A stretch of DNA of 64,000 nt from Symsagittifera roscoffensis (lineage: Eukaryota > Xenacoelomorpha > Acoela > Convolutidae): positions 17,923,872 to 17,987,871 of the forward strand of contig NC_087068.1 in the NCBI RefSeq assembly GCF_963678635.1, read 5' to 3'. Positions 12,900-25,900 of the stretch are shown here, in pieces. The stretch's first letter is position 1. Each line of letters opens with the position of its first letter. The translations under genes were made by a program, and so were the position numbers. The notes under the pieces are model-generated. The model was given only the letters and a program-made list of their open reading frames with translations, searched no databases and had not been told where the DNA came from.

Positions 12900-14100
12900 C
12901 AAAAAACTAATGCCGGCAGTTCTTTGCCGTTTTATCAGAAGTAACGGGCAAATAAAACAATCCATTGTGTCTAAAGCTACTGGGGATATCTGTGACAAGT
13001 TTCACCATTACCATACAACAGTTAGGTCTCAATTGAGAAATCAATTCAAAAAAATAAATCAAACATTATTCACTGTTTTCCCAAAAAAATGTCCAGACAC
13101 TTATGATTTCCATAAGCTATGAAAAAATCAAACTTGGCCTTGGTATCTGTTCTAATCAAGTTTTTTAGTCATTGAAGTTTGCACTCCACTTAACGATGTT
13201 TTTATCTTGGCTGAAGAAGCTCCAATCCACTGTAGTGATCTCTCACAAGCGGGAAAACTTAGATTCATTTCAATATTTCCCACTTTAACTTAAAAATTCA
13301 ATCTGCTAACACCATATCAATTCGGTCTCAGGAAAAATTGGGTACTTTTGATGCACTAATCAAGCTATCTCAAAACAGTTGAGACATCTGGAAAAACCGT
13401 TTTTAAAGTTTTGATGTGATTTTCTGAAAAAACTGTTTTTAAAGTTTTGATGTGAAATGTGAGTTTAAAACAGCATTTGATAGTTTGGATCTTTGCTTTC
13501 ACAGTTAAAACAACTACAAAGTTTTGGAATAAAAGTGAGTGAGAATGGTTGAATAAATCTTATTTGAAAAAAAGAAGTCAGTTCACTTTTATAGAGCCGT
13601 TCACTTCCGAAGTAGGAACCATTGAGTTTGGAGTTCCCCAAGGCTCCATTCTTGGTCCTCTACCCTTCAAACTTTACATGGCTGAAAATGATGCTTGTTT
13701 CAACCATCTTCATACTTTTATTTAAGCGGATGAGACAACTCTGATTAACAAACAGGACAAGGTCACGGATAAGTTCACTCTTAACATTTTGGCAAAGTGG
13801 TAAAATCCAGAACTAATAAAAATTTAAATGCTGTCGAAATGAGCAGGGGAAGTTCGGAAAAAAACTTTCACTTTTCGAAAACTTAGGAGTGTACGTACGT
13901 TGCAAAAATGAGTTCTAAAAGCACATAGAAGTACTCAAGAAAAAACAAGGTCGTTTCTCCGGAATTTTTTGAATTTTTTACGATCTAAAGAAAAACTTGA
14001 ATTCAAAACATCAAATGAGAGCATACCAATTTGCTCACCACAACCAATAATTCAAGATGATGTTCTGCCAGACGAAGCAGGAAGTACGAATAGATTAAAT
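12900..14100 (+). pseudogene. Decayed non-LTR retrotransposon reverse transcriptase
   Basis: Broken frames carry reverse-transcriptase landmarks in order: PYQFGLRKN near 13312, an AFDSLD-like stretch near 13470, then SQFTFIEP and FGVPQGSILGP (13627-13660) and FI-stop-ADETTL (about 13723), equivalent to the catalytic YADD box. The GVPQGSILGPLLF and ADDT motifs are diagnostic of LINE-type (Jockey/CR1/RTE-like) reverse transcriptases. Several stops and frame changes, and a 26-bp local duplication near 13400-13455, show it is long dead. The limits are approximate and the family was not assigned. Confidence 0.7.
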
Positions 14101-16194
14101 GAACTAAAAAATTATCAGCCGTGGGTTTTTTCGGGTAGTGCTTTGTAGGAAACATTATCAGTCAATGAAAAAGAGTGATTATAAACTATATTTGTTATAG
14201 AACTTGTTTCAATGAATTATTTTGAAGCTTTTAAGTTAAATTATACCTGTGATAACATAGGAAATGAATCTTTTCCTGAAAAAAGAATATTTGAATAAAC
14301 TCGCTTATAGTCGAACTTAAGCACAAAGCAAAACGCATTGTCAATATTTCGATTGCATGTAAGAATCATAATTATACAATTGAATTTTATTTCTGAAACG
14401 TATCCGGATGTGGTTTCTTGAGGAATAAAAGATTGATACAAGACTCAATTCATCTTGTTTTAAAAAATAGATAAGTTCGTAAATAATGTCATAACAAAAT
14501 ATAGAGTTCAACTTAAATCCTTCATAAATTTAATCAAAAATATTTCATGGAGCAATTTGAAGAAATTTAAATAAATTTTTTTTGAAAATTGTATTCAACA
14601 TTTACTAAAAAAATTAACGTTTATATTATAAGAATGAGTTATACTTCACAACTGTTCTGTTTTCTCGAGGCATCTCTCGGAAGTTTTTGAAATCGTAGAA
14701 TGCCCTCTTAACTTTGTGCATATGTTTGGTTCGAAAACAGTTTATTATGATTATCAAGATTTTTTTCTTGAGACGGTTACGACACCTAGTAAACTTTTTT
14801 GATGAAACAAAATTTTTCAGCATATGTTTTTTTTGACAACTCAACCGATCGTTATTTTTCGTTAAAGTTATATAGGTTAAATTACTTCCTAAGCAAAGCT
14901 GAGTAGTTTTGTCTTGAAACACGCCAAGCTATTGCTGGTTTTTGACTTTTCAGTCTTGATATCAGTGCTCGAAATGAAAATAAAGAACCAAAAATTTTGT
15001 ACCTTATCCCGGTCAACAATTCTGAGTTTTAATAAAAACTGATTAGTTTTTTTTTTCGTTTGCATTAAGCTGTTCCAGGACAACTGTTTTGATACAAACT
15101 CTACATGATTTTTTGTTTCTTTTTTCACACAATTATTTAAGTCTGAGAATAAGTTCACTCTTGAAATAAAAACCAGTATAAGTGAGGTTTGTGCAAAAAA
15201 GTTTGAAGTGCTAGCGAAATGAACATTCAACCGAATTGAAATAATTTTATCTTTAAGAACAGATATGTTTTTATGAATAACTCTCAAAAAAACTGATAAT
15301 GCGTCAGCTGACATCTTTCGTGGAACCTAATTTTGACGTAGGATCGTAACTCTTTTGCTTGCATTGATATAAGTCTCTTATAATTGAGATAAAAATTATT
15401 TGTTTTCAAAATGTAATCAACTGCTTTTCAAAAACCCTCAAAAACAATTAATCTCTGGTAGTTGTTTTTAAAGGAACCGTTCGGAAAATGAACGTTGATT
15501 TCCCAAGTAGGTAACTTTAAAGAATCCGTCGACTTTCCACAGCCTAAATAATTCGTCGTACTTTCAGCTGCAAAAACAAACGAAAAAAAACCTTTGTCTT
15601 TTATTGAAATATTATGCCCAGTATTTATGAGTCGTTACCTATTTGTGAAAAAAAAATTATTTCTATTCGTTTTTTCTTGTTATCTTTTGCCTTGTTAAAT
15701 TTTCGTTATTCGATTTTCCGGTTCAAAATAATGGAAAAATGTTAAACTTTCAAATTAAAAAAAATTTGTGACTAGTTTGTAATTTTTTAATTAAAAGTTG
15801 AGTTTCCTGTTGAGTTTCAATTAAAAATTGTTTTTGAGTTTCCTTCACCATGTTGCGTTTAGTTTGAAAAGATTTTCAGAACAAATGTTTTTTTATTAAA
15901 GTATGTTTTTTGTCCAGTCGTTGATGTTAATTTTTTATTCGATAATTTTTTTTGCTTTAAAGTAACCAAAGCAAAAAATTAGCTAATTAAAGTTTCTGGT
16001 TTTGTACGGATCATGTTTAGCCAAAATCATAGAAAAAAATATCGGCAAAAGTTTAGCATGCTGCGTTCGCTGTGTAAACCAGTCTAATCGAGAATTAAAA
16101 TTTTCAAACATGTAAATTGCAGCAATAGGCTTTGTATTTTCTCTTTGATAAAAAAAAACATAAATTTGAGCCATATGTAAAAATTAAATGATCT

Positions 16195-16800
16195 GTGTCC
16201 ATTTCTTGATCTATTCAAATGACATAGCAATCGTTCAGTACTTATCAGTTCGGGTACTGATTTTTCAAGTCTAATGAATCCTGAATTTTTTTAACTTTGA
16301 GGGCCTACGTTAGCCTAAAATGATGAGTTTAGTATTCATATAGCTTTTTTCAATCAGCTTTCAAGCATGAATGTAAATAAAGCTTCCAAATAGTGAGTTC
16401 ACCATTGCTCTGATCAAACTAAATGTGCTCTTTTAAAATTGCTTGCACCCTGTTCTATATATCTCAGCTTGTTTCAAAAGACAGTTAAATTATTTCTTTT
16501 TATTTGGTTTTTCAGTATTTGCAGAGAGAGAAGGGTCCGTTTTTTAAGGTCGTGGATCCGCGACTCAAATCAATCCATAGTCGTCCGTGTGGCAAGCAGC
16601 GTCTTCATCCTCGTTAGATCTTCGTATCATTAACTAATTATAATTCACCCTTAACCAATTGATCCGATCTCAATTCAGATGACAGAGTTATTTTTTGAGA
16701 GTTTATCAGTTCGGATACTTTTTCTTTCTTTTTGCGTTTTAATTGTGACTTGGTTGTGTTATTTTCACAATTTTGAGGGCATACGCTTGCTTGTCCAAAA
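16195..16800. repeat. Imperfect direct duplication downstream of the giant gene
   Basis: About 16200-16320 and 16660-16795 share the order gatct...ttcaaatgaca/ttcagatgaca, ttatcagttcggata and ttttgagggc-tacg. Age and origin are unknown. It covers the likely 3' UTR or flank. Confidence 0.4.
16498..16503 (-). terminator. Candidate AATAAA polyadenylation signal
   Basis: The minus strand reads AATAAA about 470 bases past the stop codon of the giant gene. It is the first exact signal I noticed downstream. In AT-rich DNA the hexamer is common by chance, so this is only a candidate. Confidence 0.25.
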
Positions 16801-16970
16801 AAGCCGTTAGGTCCGTTGTGATCGCAGATGATTTTTGATACGCTCCAATGCGTATGATGACTATTGTCTTCATTTAATAATGATTAATGCTATTATGATT
16901 TGATATGTTTTGTCGGATGTGTGCTTTTTTGTCGTCAAATTGTGATGAATTATCGCGATGTGTCGTGGAG

Positions 16971-19900
16971 TTACCGCGCTTCGCTCGTCGTCAAATCGGA
17001 GAGTGCTTCCGAAATAGTTGACAGAACTTGCTCGCTAGTCTCGTAACATCTACAAAAACAGTTCATTTGTTAAATGTTTAAGAAAAAAATACCGGAAAAA
17101 ACCACCTCTCAACGTTTATGTTCATAAACAAGCAATCCGTCTAAAACCAGATTGAATTAATTTTTTAAACTTAAATTACTTTTTAAACGTCGAAAACTCA
17201 AAAATGAGAGCAGGGCGTTTTTTCTGAAGTCTTTGTAATTGTAAAAATAAAATGCACATATTTATCGAAGAAGACGCTCTGCAAAAAAATCACAGATTAT
17301 TCCAGTTGATAAACCGATTGTTCCGAATGTGTATGCGTACCTGTTGATGACTCGGAACTCCTGTTTTGTGAAGTCTGAAGTTGGTGTTTCGCATCCGATG
17401 AGCCATTTGAAGCAGGGTCCTCCTACCATGTTCAGCTCCACTCTTAGTGCGTCATCCACACTCACTTCCGCGTCAAATCGGGTGATCTTGGCGTGCATTG
17501 GGAGGTAGCTTCTCACTGCAGAAAACAAAAAATCTTCTATAAAAATTCCGAATTGTCAATAAAAGTGATTTTTTTTAGATTCATTTGATTTCTTGACATC
17601 GATGTGTTAAAACAAGAACAATGGACAATTTTATGCAATTAATTTTTCAATTTGTCTTCGTTTAGCATGTTCTTTTCGTTTACCGAAAAAGCCACCACTA
17701 TTAATTCGTTATAGCTATAAAAAATACTTGTATTTCTCATTTGGATCAGCGAAACAACGGAAAACTATAGAAACGAGATAGACCATGTTAAGATCTTTTC
17801 GCATTAACTTTGCTAAGCGCTGCATGTAAAATGCTCGATTCTTATTGGATAAGCATTCCCAACTTAGAGCCAAGTTAACACCCCCCCCCCCCCCCTCAAC
17901 GGCTTTGGGGGGATGTTAACTTGGGTCCAGATTTGAGCTTTAAGAATTCGCACAAATGAGGGATCCTTGTTACCAATGAGGGATCCGACGTCGTTGGAAG
18001 TGGGTGCGCCCTCAGCGACGAAGCACTTGATGGCCTCGGGAGTCTCTCTGGTCTGCACCAGTTCCTTCTGACCCACTCCGAATCCATCGTTGATGAAGAA
18101 GGCGTCTCCATTCACTCCGTCGCAGTACAGTTCAGTTGTGAAGTAGTTGACGAGGGGTGGGCGGGTCTAAAGAGCATCATACTTTCAACTATCACCCTTA
18201 TGGTGCCTAGTAACAGATATCAATCCTTACGAGGGACTAGTTCAACGGTCAACTATATGCAAACGTTAGACGATGTAACAATGATGCAAAATAACTGCAA
18301 ACAACCGAATAAGGGTTGACTTTTTGTGGTACGACTTACTGCGATATGTTATTTCAAGATCGCAATATTTTGCTTCAAGCAACGAGCAAGAACAGCAATC
18401 TACCAATACTGACATAATGGGCCTTGAAATACCGACCTCTTTGCGAGGCATAGACACTAGTAACTTTCTGGAATGTTCTGAATCTTCTAAATTAGGACAC
18501 ATGACTTACCGTTAGATCTCTGACATTGCAGTACATGTATAGAGACAAGTCCACATCAATGAGGTCTTCCCAGTCCAGAATTGTGTTGATGAGTCCGGGA
18601 GGTGGAGTTTGCACCATCTCCACCAGAATCGTCTTCGTCCTGGCGTCTTTGGCGCTCATTTTGCCTTGAAACAAATTGCACAAAATTTCATATAGATCTG
18701 AAGCGTTGGAGGTGAGACGCTTCTTCTTAAGGATTCGACCCCCTGCCGACCCAAAGGGTCTCCCTTTGTACTATTTTGAGATATCAATGTTTGGCTGACG
18801 GAACTTAAAATAGGTGCTTTTGGCCCTTTTGACCTTTTTTTGGCTAGTTTTTTTTCTTCAAAAAACGCCTTTTTTGGCTTGTTAAACTGACTGACCATTA
18901 GCGATTTCGTATCCGTCACAGACTACAGTATAGCTGTCTCCCAGGGCCAGCAGAGCGGCTGTGGTGGAGTAGCTAGTGGCTGTCTTGTTCACTCCATCGT
19001 AGATCAGAGTACACCTGGGGTAACACAAACCAGGTCATTCATTGCAGTTCATTTTAATAAGATTGGAGGACTAAATTCAGACATTTTACATCCCTTCAAA
19101 TTTAATGTATATTAGGCGCCGAAAGCACCTTTAGACGTTGGAAAAGTACCGACGCAATAAGCAAAATAGAAAAAAATTGTTTTGACTTTCTTAATAGTTT
19201 AAAGAATATTGATAAAAAAGACACATCACGTTCAATTTCAAGAAATTTTTTTTTATGATTGACACTTAGATCAAATTCGAGAAAAACTGTATAAAAAGAA
19301 AAAGTTAATATTCCGCTTAGAAACTTTTAAATAAATTTGAATTGCACAAAAACCATAAAAAATCAAATTCGCATCAATGCATGAAATAAAATACATTGGT
19401 CTGAAATAGTTATGAACAAATAACTTCGATCTTTTCCGAAAAAAACTGCCAGACCTCAATAAGTGTCTGACTCTGTTCATGTACACTTAATTAACTTTGT
19501 TAAATAATTACCAAATTCAACAAACTGAGTGTTCCAACCACAGTTGTTATTGCAAAGGAAAAAAATTGAATCCGAATTAAATTGATTTTTTTCAAACTTT
19601 TCAACTGTGAAACGATCGACCCATCGGTCAAAATCATGGGCCTTAAGAAACTATATATTGATGGGCCATTTTTATGTTTAAACTGAGACAATGAACAGTT
19701 TTGCCTCAAAGTCTTATAATTTTTTTTCATTTGAATCACAACCAATAGGGCTTTAATGTGACCCGTACGAGCTGATTTTTTCCTGGAATTACCTGAAACC
19801 AGCCAAAAAAAAACCACTAGTGGTCATAAGACAAAAAAGTTGAAAATTTGTATTATAATTTAATTGAATGAAAAAGTTTTGGGTCACCTCTCGCTGATGA

Positions 19901-19987
19901 AATCGCGACTGACGGCGTCCACAAAGAAGAAGATAGTCTCGATTTTGCTCTCGTCTTCGAACTCGTGTACGTTTGTAACGTTGATTG
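16971..19987 (-). CDS. Exons 36-41: C-terminal extension, possibly ZP-C-like
   Basis: Exons 19987-19888, 19014-18896 (donor AATG|gtcagt), 18664-18510, 18166-17974, 17515-17341 and 17049-16971 give about 270 residues after the cystine knot. They include [32 protein letters not shown], and then a segment with [27 protein letters not shown] and FRVINRCYET. That last run (beta strand, V-x-V-x-D-x-L, then Cys-x-[AE]-T-P and a following Cys) resembles the ZP-C half of zona pellucida domains. The match is tentative: the last exon stops 24 residues after the final Cys, with no transmembrane or GPI segment. Phases are consistent throughout and the frame ends in TAA at 16971-16973. Confidence 0.6.
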
Positions 19988-22900
19988 CTGAAATGTAGAA
20001 ACATTGAATATTAAAGTCAGTAGACAGATACAGAAACTTCTGACTGAATTAGAAAAATCAAAATTAGCAATCGACCTATTTATAAATTTCAACTCTCTAT
20101 ATTATTTGACATAGTATAGGAATGAACCACCTATTAAATAAGCCAGCCGAAAAAGTTAGCTGGAAAACTGTACGTAACATTATGCAAAAATCAGCTATTT
20201 AAATTTCAACAAAGATTTTGAAAGACGCTCACTAACATTTTTCGGCTTCCCTACAATTCGGCCTTTTTGGCTCGATTATTAAGCACACTTATTTAAGTAA
20301 GTTCACTGACCGTCTGTGCACTTTGTGCACTGGCACGTGTTCTCGTATGGGTTGCCGGAGAGGCTGGAGTGGAAGGGGATGACGAACTTCTTGGTGAGTC
20401 CCTGGTTGATCACCACTACCTCACCATCAGCACCTGTCACACTCTCGTCACACTCAAAGTCCACCTGCAGAAGAAAATAAAAGCACATCAGAAAAATAGG
20501 TTTAGAGAGTGAACGAAAAAAGAACGAAAAAAAAAAACGAAAACAAAAAACTTATGAACTGAGTACAAAAAACATAGCGTGAAAGAAGTTGAAAATCTTA
20601 ATGAAGTGAAAGTCTTAATCAGTTCAAACTCAAACAGTCGTTTCAAAAGTGGCTTGGAAATTGTTAAGAATCTATAGAAAGGATCACTTAAACGGTTAAG
20701 CATATTGGAAAAGTTGAAATTTTTGTACCTGGCAACAAAACCTTCCCCTCTACTATTGAGGAGGGGGAATCGGTAGCTAACATGTGCTGTTTTGAATGCA
20801 TGAGTTGTGTTCTCTTACCTCGACAAGCTTCCATGCCTTGGCCTTGCAGCACATGCAGGTGGAGATGATCTCGTCGCTCTTGCCGCCGATCTTGAACATG
20901 CTCTTTCCGCATGATCCCTTGCACTCAGTGAACTCCCAAGAGTCCTCCGAGAGACAAACGAAAGTGTGCGACCTCAAATTCTGGTGCTCGTATTCTACAA
21001 CACGAAGACATAAAGTCACAATTAACTGTTGGTAAATACTAGTACAGCTAAAATTAAACATGGCCAATATTTAAACAACGATAGCCGGTTGCCGAATCTT
21101 TTTTATGAAAGTTTGAGCGGGAACTCAAAAAAGACCACAAAAACAAGCCACTAAAATTGACACCCCGCTAACATAGTAAGTTTGAAAAACACGAGTGGTC
21201 ACTTACCCACGTGGATGATTTGCAGTTTTTCTACCTCCTCGTAAGGTCGGCACAGTGAGACTTCGGTGCATTGAGCACACCCGTGCATGTCGTAATCAAG
21301 CATTTTGCCCTCCTTAAATTTAAAAAAGAATCCTTACAGGTCACTCATTAGATTAAAATAAAACATTGTACGTTATAAAAAAGCTGAACTCTTCAGCTTT
21401 CAGATTTTATTATCGTTCAAAATTTGTTCAATTATTCTTAAATTTTTATAGAACTGTCTAATAATTTTGATAATTAAATTACATTTTGATGATTAAGTTA
21501 CGTTTTTGAACAAAACAATTCACTAAGTTCCGTGCTAACAACCTCTCAAAAAGGTCAGATGTAACGCCCCAGCAAGCGCTGCTCCATTACTGCTCGTTTT
21601 CTCTCAAGCAATTTTGGCTGACAACATTTGTGGCTCGTTTTCTCAAACAATTTGCCTCAAAATAAGACGTATTCAGTGTTTAAAGACAGCTCGAAAAATC
21701 AATTTTGGCCCGTTCTAAAAAGTTCGACGATTTTTTGCTATAGAATTTTCATGCTAACTAAATAAACGTATAGAGCCTAATAGCCATAATAGGTAAAAAT
21801 TAATAATAAATAAATAAATAAATTTGTTTCAAGTAGTGCAATAATGCAACAATATAGAGAACTTATCGAGGCAAAAATTATTGAGGCAACCAATCAACTT
21901 ACTCCGCAGTCTTCTTGCGTGAGGTTCTGATAGACGTGTTTGAATCCAATCATAGCAGCTCCCTCTTCCGTGCCCTCGCACACTGGCTTGTAGCACTGAG
22001 GTGGCTGGTACTGGAAGGACTCCGCACTCACTCCGTCATAATCCATGATCTCCTCTCCAATTTCCTAGTAAATAACACAATTTTCATTTTGATTTAAATA
22101 GTTTCTCCCCAATCGTAGTAGAAGCATCCCGACAAACTTGTGAGAAGAAATACTTTTTTTATTGAATTCTGAAATTTATAGGGTAAGTTTAATAGAATAT
22201 CTAATAGAACAATGAAAATTTTTTGAAGTTGACTTACGTATAGATTTCCATCGTATTTGCACATGCAGTCAAACTTCACTTGCAGATGTCCAGCGTGGCA
22301 TTCCCTGAAATGAAAAATAGAAAAAATAAACAGAGCTGAAACTCAAATATATTCATTTGCTTGATAGCGTTTAAACATAGCCAACAGACAGTTGGAAAAG
22401 AGTCAATGAGCGTAATTAAACAAAAAAAAACTTGAATTTCAACGAAAAAAATAAATGCCCTGAAAGCTCTTTGAATTCTAAAACAATTTATGACTAGGAC
22501 TTATTCGATAAAATTAACCCAATTTAAGAAAACTGGATCAATAAGTAAACTTTTTATTTCGCTGTGAAGTCTGATAATTTAATTCCATTTTCGAAACTAG
22601 AAGTTGATCACGTTTTTTGCGACCTTTACAGTTTTGTTGTTCGAAAGTGGAGTTTACCTTCATTTTAACAAAGGAAAGGAACTGAACTTAAAAAAAATCA
22701 AAAGTCAAACTGTGAAAAATTAAATTTAAACCTGAACAAAATTTCAGACCTTTCCTGAAAAAAAAAGACATCGCGACATATATAAAAGTTTAACCAGTTT
22801 AATCACGCCCTTTAACCAAACCAGTTTATTACTTCAAGTGAAACTAATTTTTTTTGATCGACGTAATAATTTTTAAATGTTCTTTGAAACAAATCTGTAT

Positions 22901-25900
22901 AACGATATTACATGTTGCAGGCGATGTCGCTTCCGAATCCGGGACAGTTGTAGTAAGATCTAATGGCTCCATTGAAGATGAACTCATCGTCCACTTCGCC
23001 CAGAGCAGTGAGTTGTTGCTCCGTCTTAATCACACAGCTGCACTCACTCGGCTCCACACACTTGTTCACGGCCTCGTCCCACACTTTCCCACCCGCACAC
23101 TTGCAGAACGGCATCGTCGTCCTAAGCACACCAAAAATGTTACCGTCTTTTTTTTGGTTTCTAAGATTCCAATTTTAGACACCCCAACTACCAAATTTTA
23201 ACTTTGAATGGAATGGATCTCCTTCTTTCTGCTATGACTTTAATGGAATATCTAAATAAACCTATCAGTACAAGTTCAAAGGAAAAAGGTGTTACCGAAA
23301 TGATCTCAAAAAATTATTCCACGAAACGATGGCTAAAAGAAAGTAATTGATTGGACAAGACAAAAACTCAAAAATCAATTTGACAACAAAGAATTAGACA
23401 GAAAAGTGACAATTGATTTTATGAAGAAAACAAAAAAAATACCATGAACCAAATTGAAAAGTAGTTCTTACGGTGCGAAGCAATTGTCGGGTCCGACTTG
23501 TCGTCCTGCACAAGTGTACATGCACATGTCCACTGGGGCGGAGTAGTTTGCATTCACATATTCCTGGCCGGCTTCTAGAACCAAAAAATAAATTAATTTA
23601 ATCGCAAGGGTGATAATGATTAATCCAATGTACAAAAGCCAATATAGTTTGAAAGCAGATTTGTTGATCACAGAGTAAGTTGCTATTAACCCTCCGATTG
23701 GCTTTGAGAGGCCACAACCGCTTCTCAATCGAAACTTTGGTGGTTCGAGTCCCACCATAATCCGCGCTCATTGTTTAAGGGCGGGGCAACAATACTCAGC
23801 CCAGAAAAGTAGCCAAAAAATGCATGTTAGTCCGAATTAAGGAGTACAACAGCTGTTTTCTGACAAAAAAAAGAGCAACGGAGAATCCCTCCTGCACGAT
23901 GAGCTGAACGCGCGAAAATTTTGGGAGCCAATCAGAATTCAACATTCATGAATTCGAAAGAACTATGCAATAAATTCGGTCAGTTTTGGACGATTTAAAG
24001 TGCGCTAATTGGTTGAGAATTTTCGCTCGTTTGGTCTTTTTCCTCGTGAAAAAATAATCTTAAAACAATTATACTGACCGCAGTCGCCCATTTCACAGGT
24101 GCTGACTCCTTCTTCACTCTCTGTGCCCTGGCACACAGTTATGGTCAGTTCCACGTAGGGGTCACATGGCACTGAACATTCTGCATCTGTGGTGGGGTAT
24201 GGGACCATAGCTGTGGTGTCACACACGTAGCTGGTCACTATGGACTGGAACGATCCACAGGGCAGCTGTGCAATGCCATCGCAAACTGAAACAGCAAACA
24301 TTGAAATCATTTGAAAAATAGGTTCAACTTTGAGATTTGTAGTTGAGTAATTCGCGTTTCTTCCTATTTTCAAAAGTGAAAGAAGGCATTTTGAGACCCA
24401 TCCTGTTTAGAATGATGCTTGTCTTATTCAAGTTCTTATCATCAGCTCAGGATAATCATGGTCACAAAAGCAGTTCAGGATGAATAGCTCTTCTCATGTC
24501 AGTCTTTTCTCTTTTGGATGTACATTCTCAAGTAAAGTTGCTATTTTTAACATGGCGATTTGGTTGCTGTTACACAGATTTGCCTTTGGTAAGAATTGCA
24601 TCTACTTTTTGGTCAACTTTTGGGCACTGACAACTTATATCAAGCTAATACTTGACATAAAACCACGGTTATTTCAGAAAAAATAATCTAAAAAAACATA
24701 CCGTCGATTGCTTGTGTCGTTTGAGGCTGGGTTGTTGTTTCTGTCTCCGGTCGAGGTCCAATTGTGACCGTTGGAACAGTATTCGGTGCATTTGTCACAA
24801 TCTAAAACACAGAGACGCAATATAATTTTATATGGTGAAAATTTTATTACACAAGATTCGAAAAAATTAAAACCGTAAAAAACAGGCAAAACCAACTAAA
24901 TGAATGTTAAAGATTTGCTGAAATCTGCATATGGACCAAGCAGGCCACAACAGCGCCACTATTATTACTGAAAACTGCATAGCGTTTTTTTTTCGCTGGA
25001 TTACAACAGTTTTTTTCCGCTGGAAACTTTTATTTCGGCTAAGTCTTTGTCTTTGTCATCAGACAGGTATCCCTGTTTGCAATTAGGCAATGAAGCAAAA
25101 CCATTGAAGATGAAAATGTTGGATAAGAGAATTCGGCTTCATTGACATTAAATGCAAAGAAAAACTCTTGTCTGTAACACTTAAAAATATGTTTTTTGAC
25201 AATGATATTTTTGCGGCCTTTTTGGCACTTTTTTGAAAATTTTGACCAATAAATCGCGGTTTTTTGGCGCACGTGCTCCCCTCAAAATTAGTATATATTG
25301 GCGCCAAAGGCGACTTTAGAAAAATTTTAGGATCCCAGCGAAAGATTGATATCTCAAAATAATACATAGGGTCGGCAGGTGGTCGAATCCTTGAAAAAAA
25401 GCGTCTGCAACCCCCACCCCCCCCCCCCCCCCCTTAATCCGCCCCTGATGTCAAGCTTATTTTGATTTCAAGCTGCTTCGGTTGTTAATTTAAAAAAATC
25501 CTTGCCGCTACTTCGGTTGTGAATTAAAATTACTGCTGCTTCAGTTAAATGAAAAAAAATCTTCTTGCTGCTTCGGTTGTAAATTTAAAAAAAAATTCTT
25601 ACCGCTGCTTTGGTTGTAAATTTTAAAAAGTTCTTACTGCTGCTTCGGTTGTGGTCTGAGTCACTTTGACAGTGAACTGAGCTTCTGAGTTCGTCTTGGT
25701 CTGAATAGACTCCACTGTGGCTCCTGCAGCAGAAAACTAAACACAAAGCGCAAAAATTACAACTAGCATAAAACAGTAGCCTAATTAAGTAGCCATGTTT
25801 GCGTGTCTTCGTCGGACGTCACCATAAAAAAGTTATTAATTTCAGAAGTTTGAACAACAACAATTCCGTCACTAAACCATAACTACTTGCCATAACAGTA

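Larger units (their letters stand above)
14100..16970. other. AT-rich spacer between the reverse-transcriptase relic and the giant gene
   Basis: Minus-strand frames at 14626-14922 and 14889-15314 are low in complexity, Lys/Asn/Phe-rich, and have no domain signature. I see nothing else beyond the duplication at 16195-16800. Confidence 0.4.

Noticed and set aside
14626-15314. Two overlapping minus-strand frames (98 and 141 residues)
   Set aside because: Low-complexity Lys/Asn/Ser/Phe composition expected from AT-rich spacer. No motif and no splice support.
17262-17340. Reading through exon 40 to give a C terminus ending FAERLLR
   Set aside because: A strong donor CAACAG|gtacgc lies at 17341 and a good acceptor at 17050-17051 gives an in-phase final exon.
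23670-23765. A functional tRNA gene
   Set aside because: A perfect B box is present, but no acceptor stem or anticodon arm can be closed.
24674-24895. Frame [12 protein letters not shown] over exon 27
   Set aside because: It is out of phase with exons 26 and 28. The in-phase frame gives a Thr/Pro linker typical of this region.
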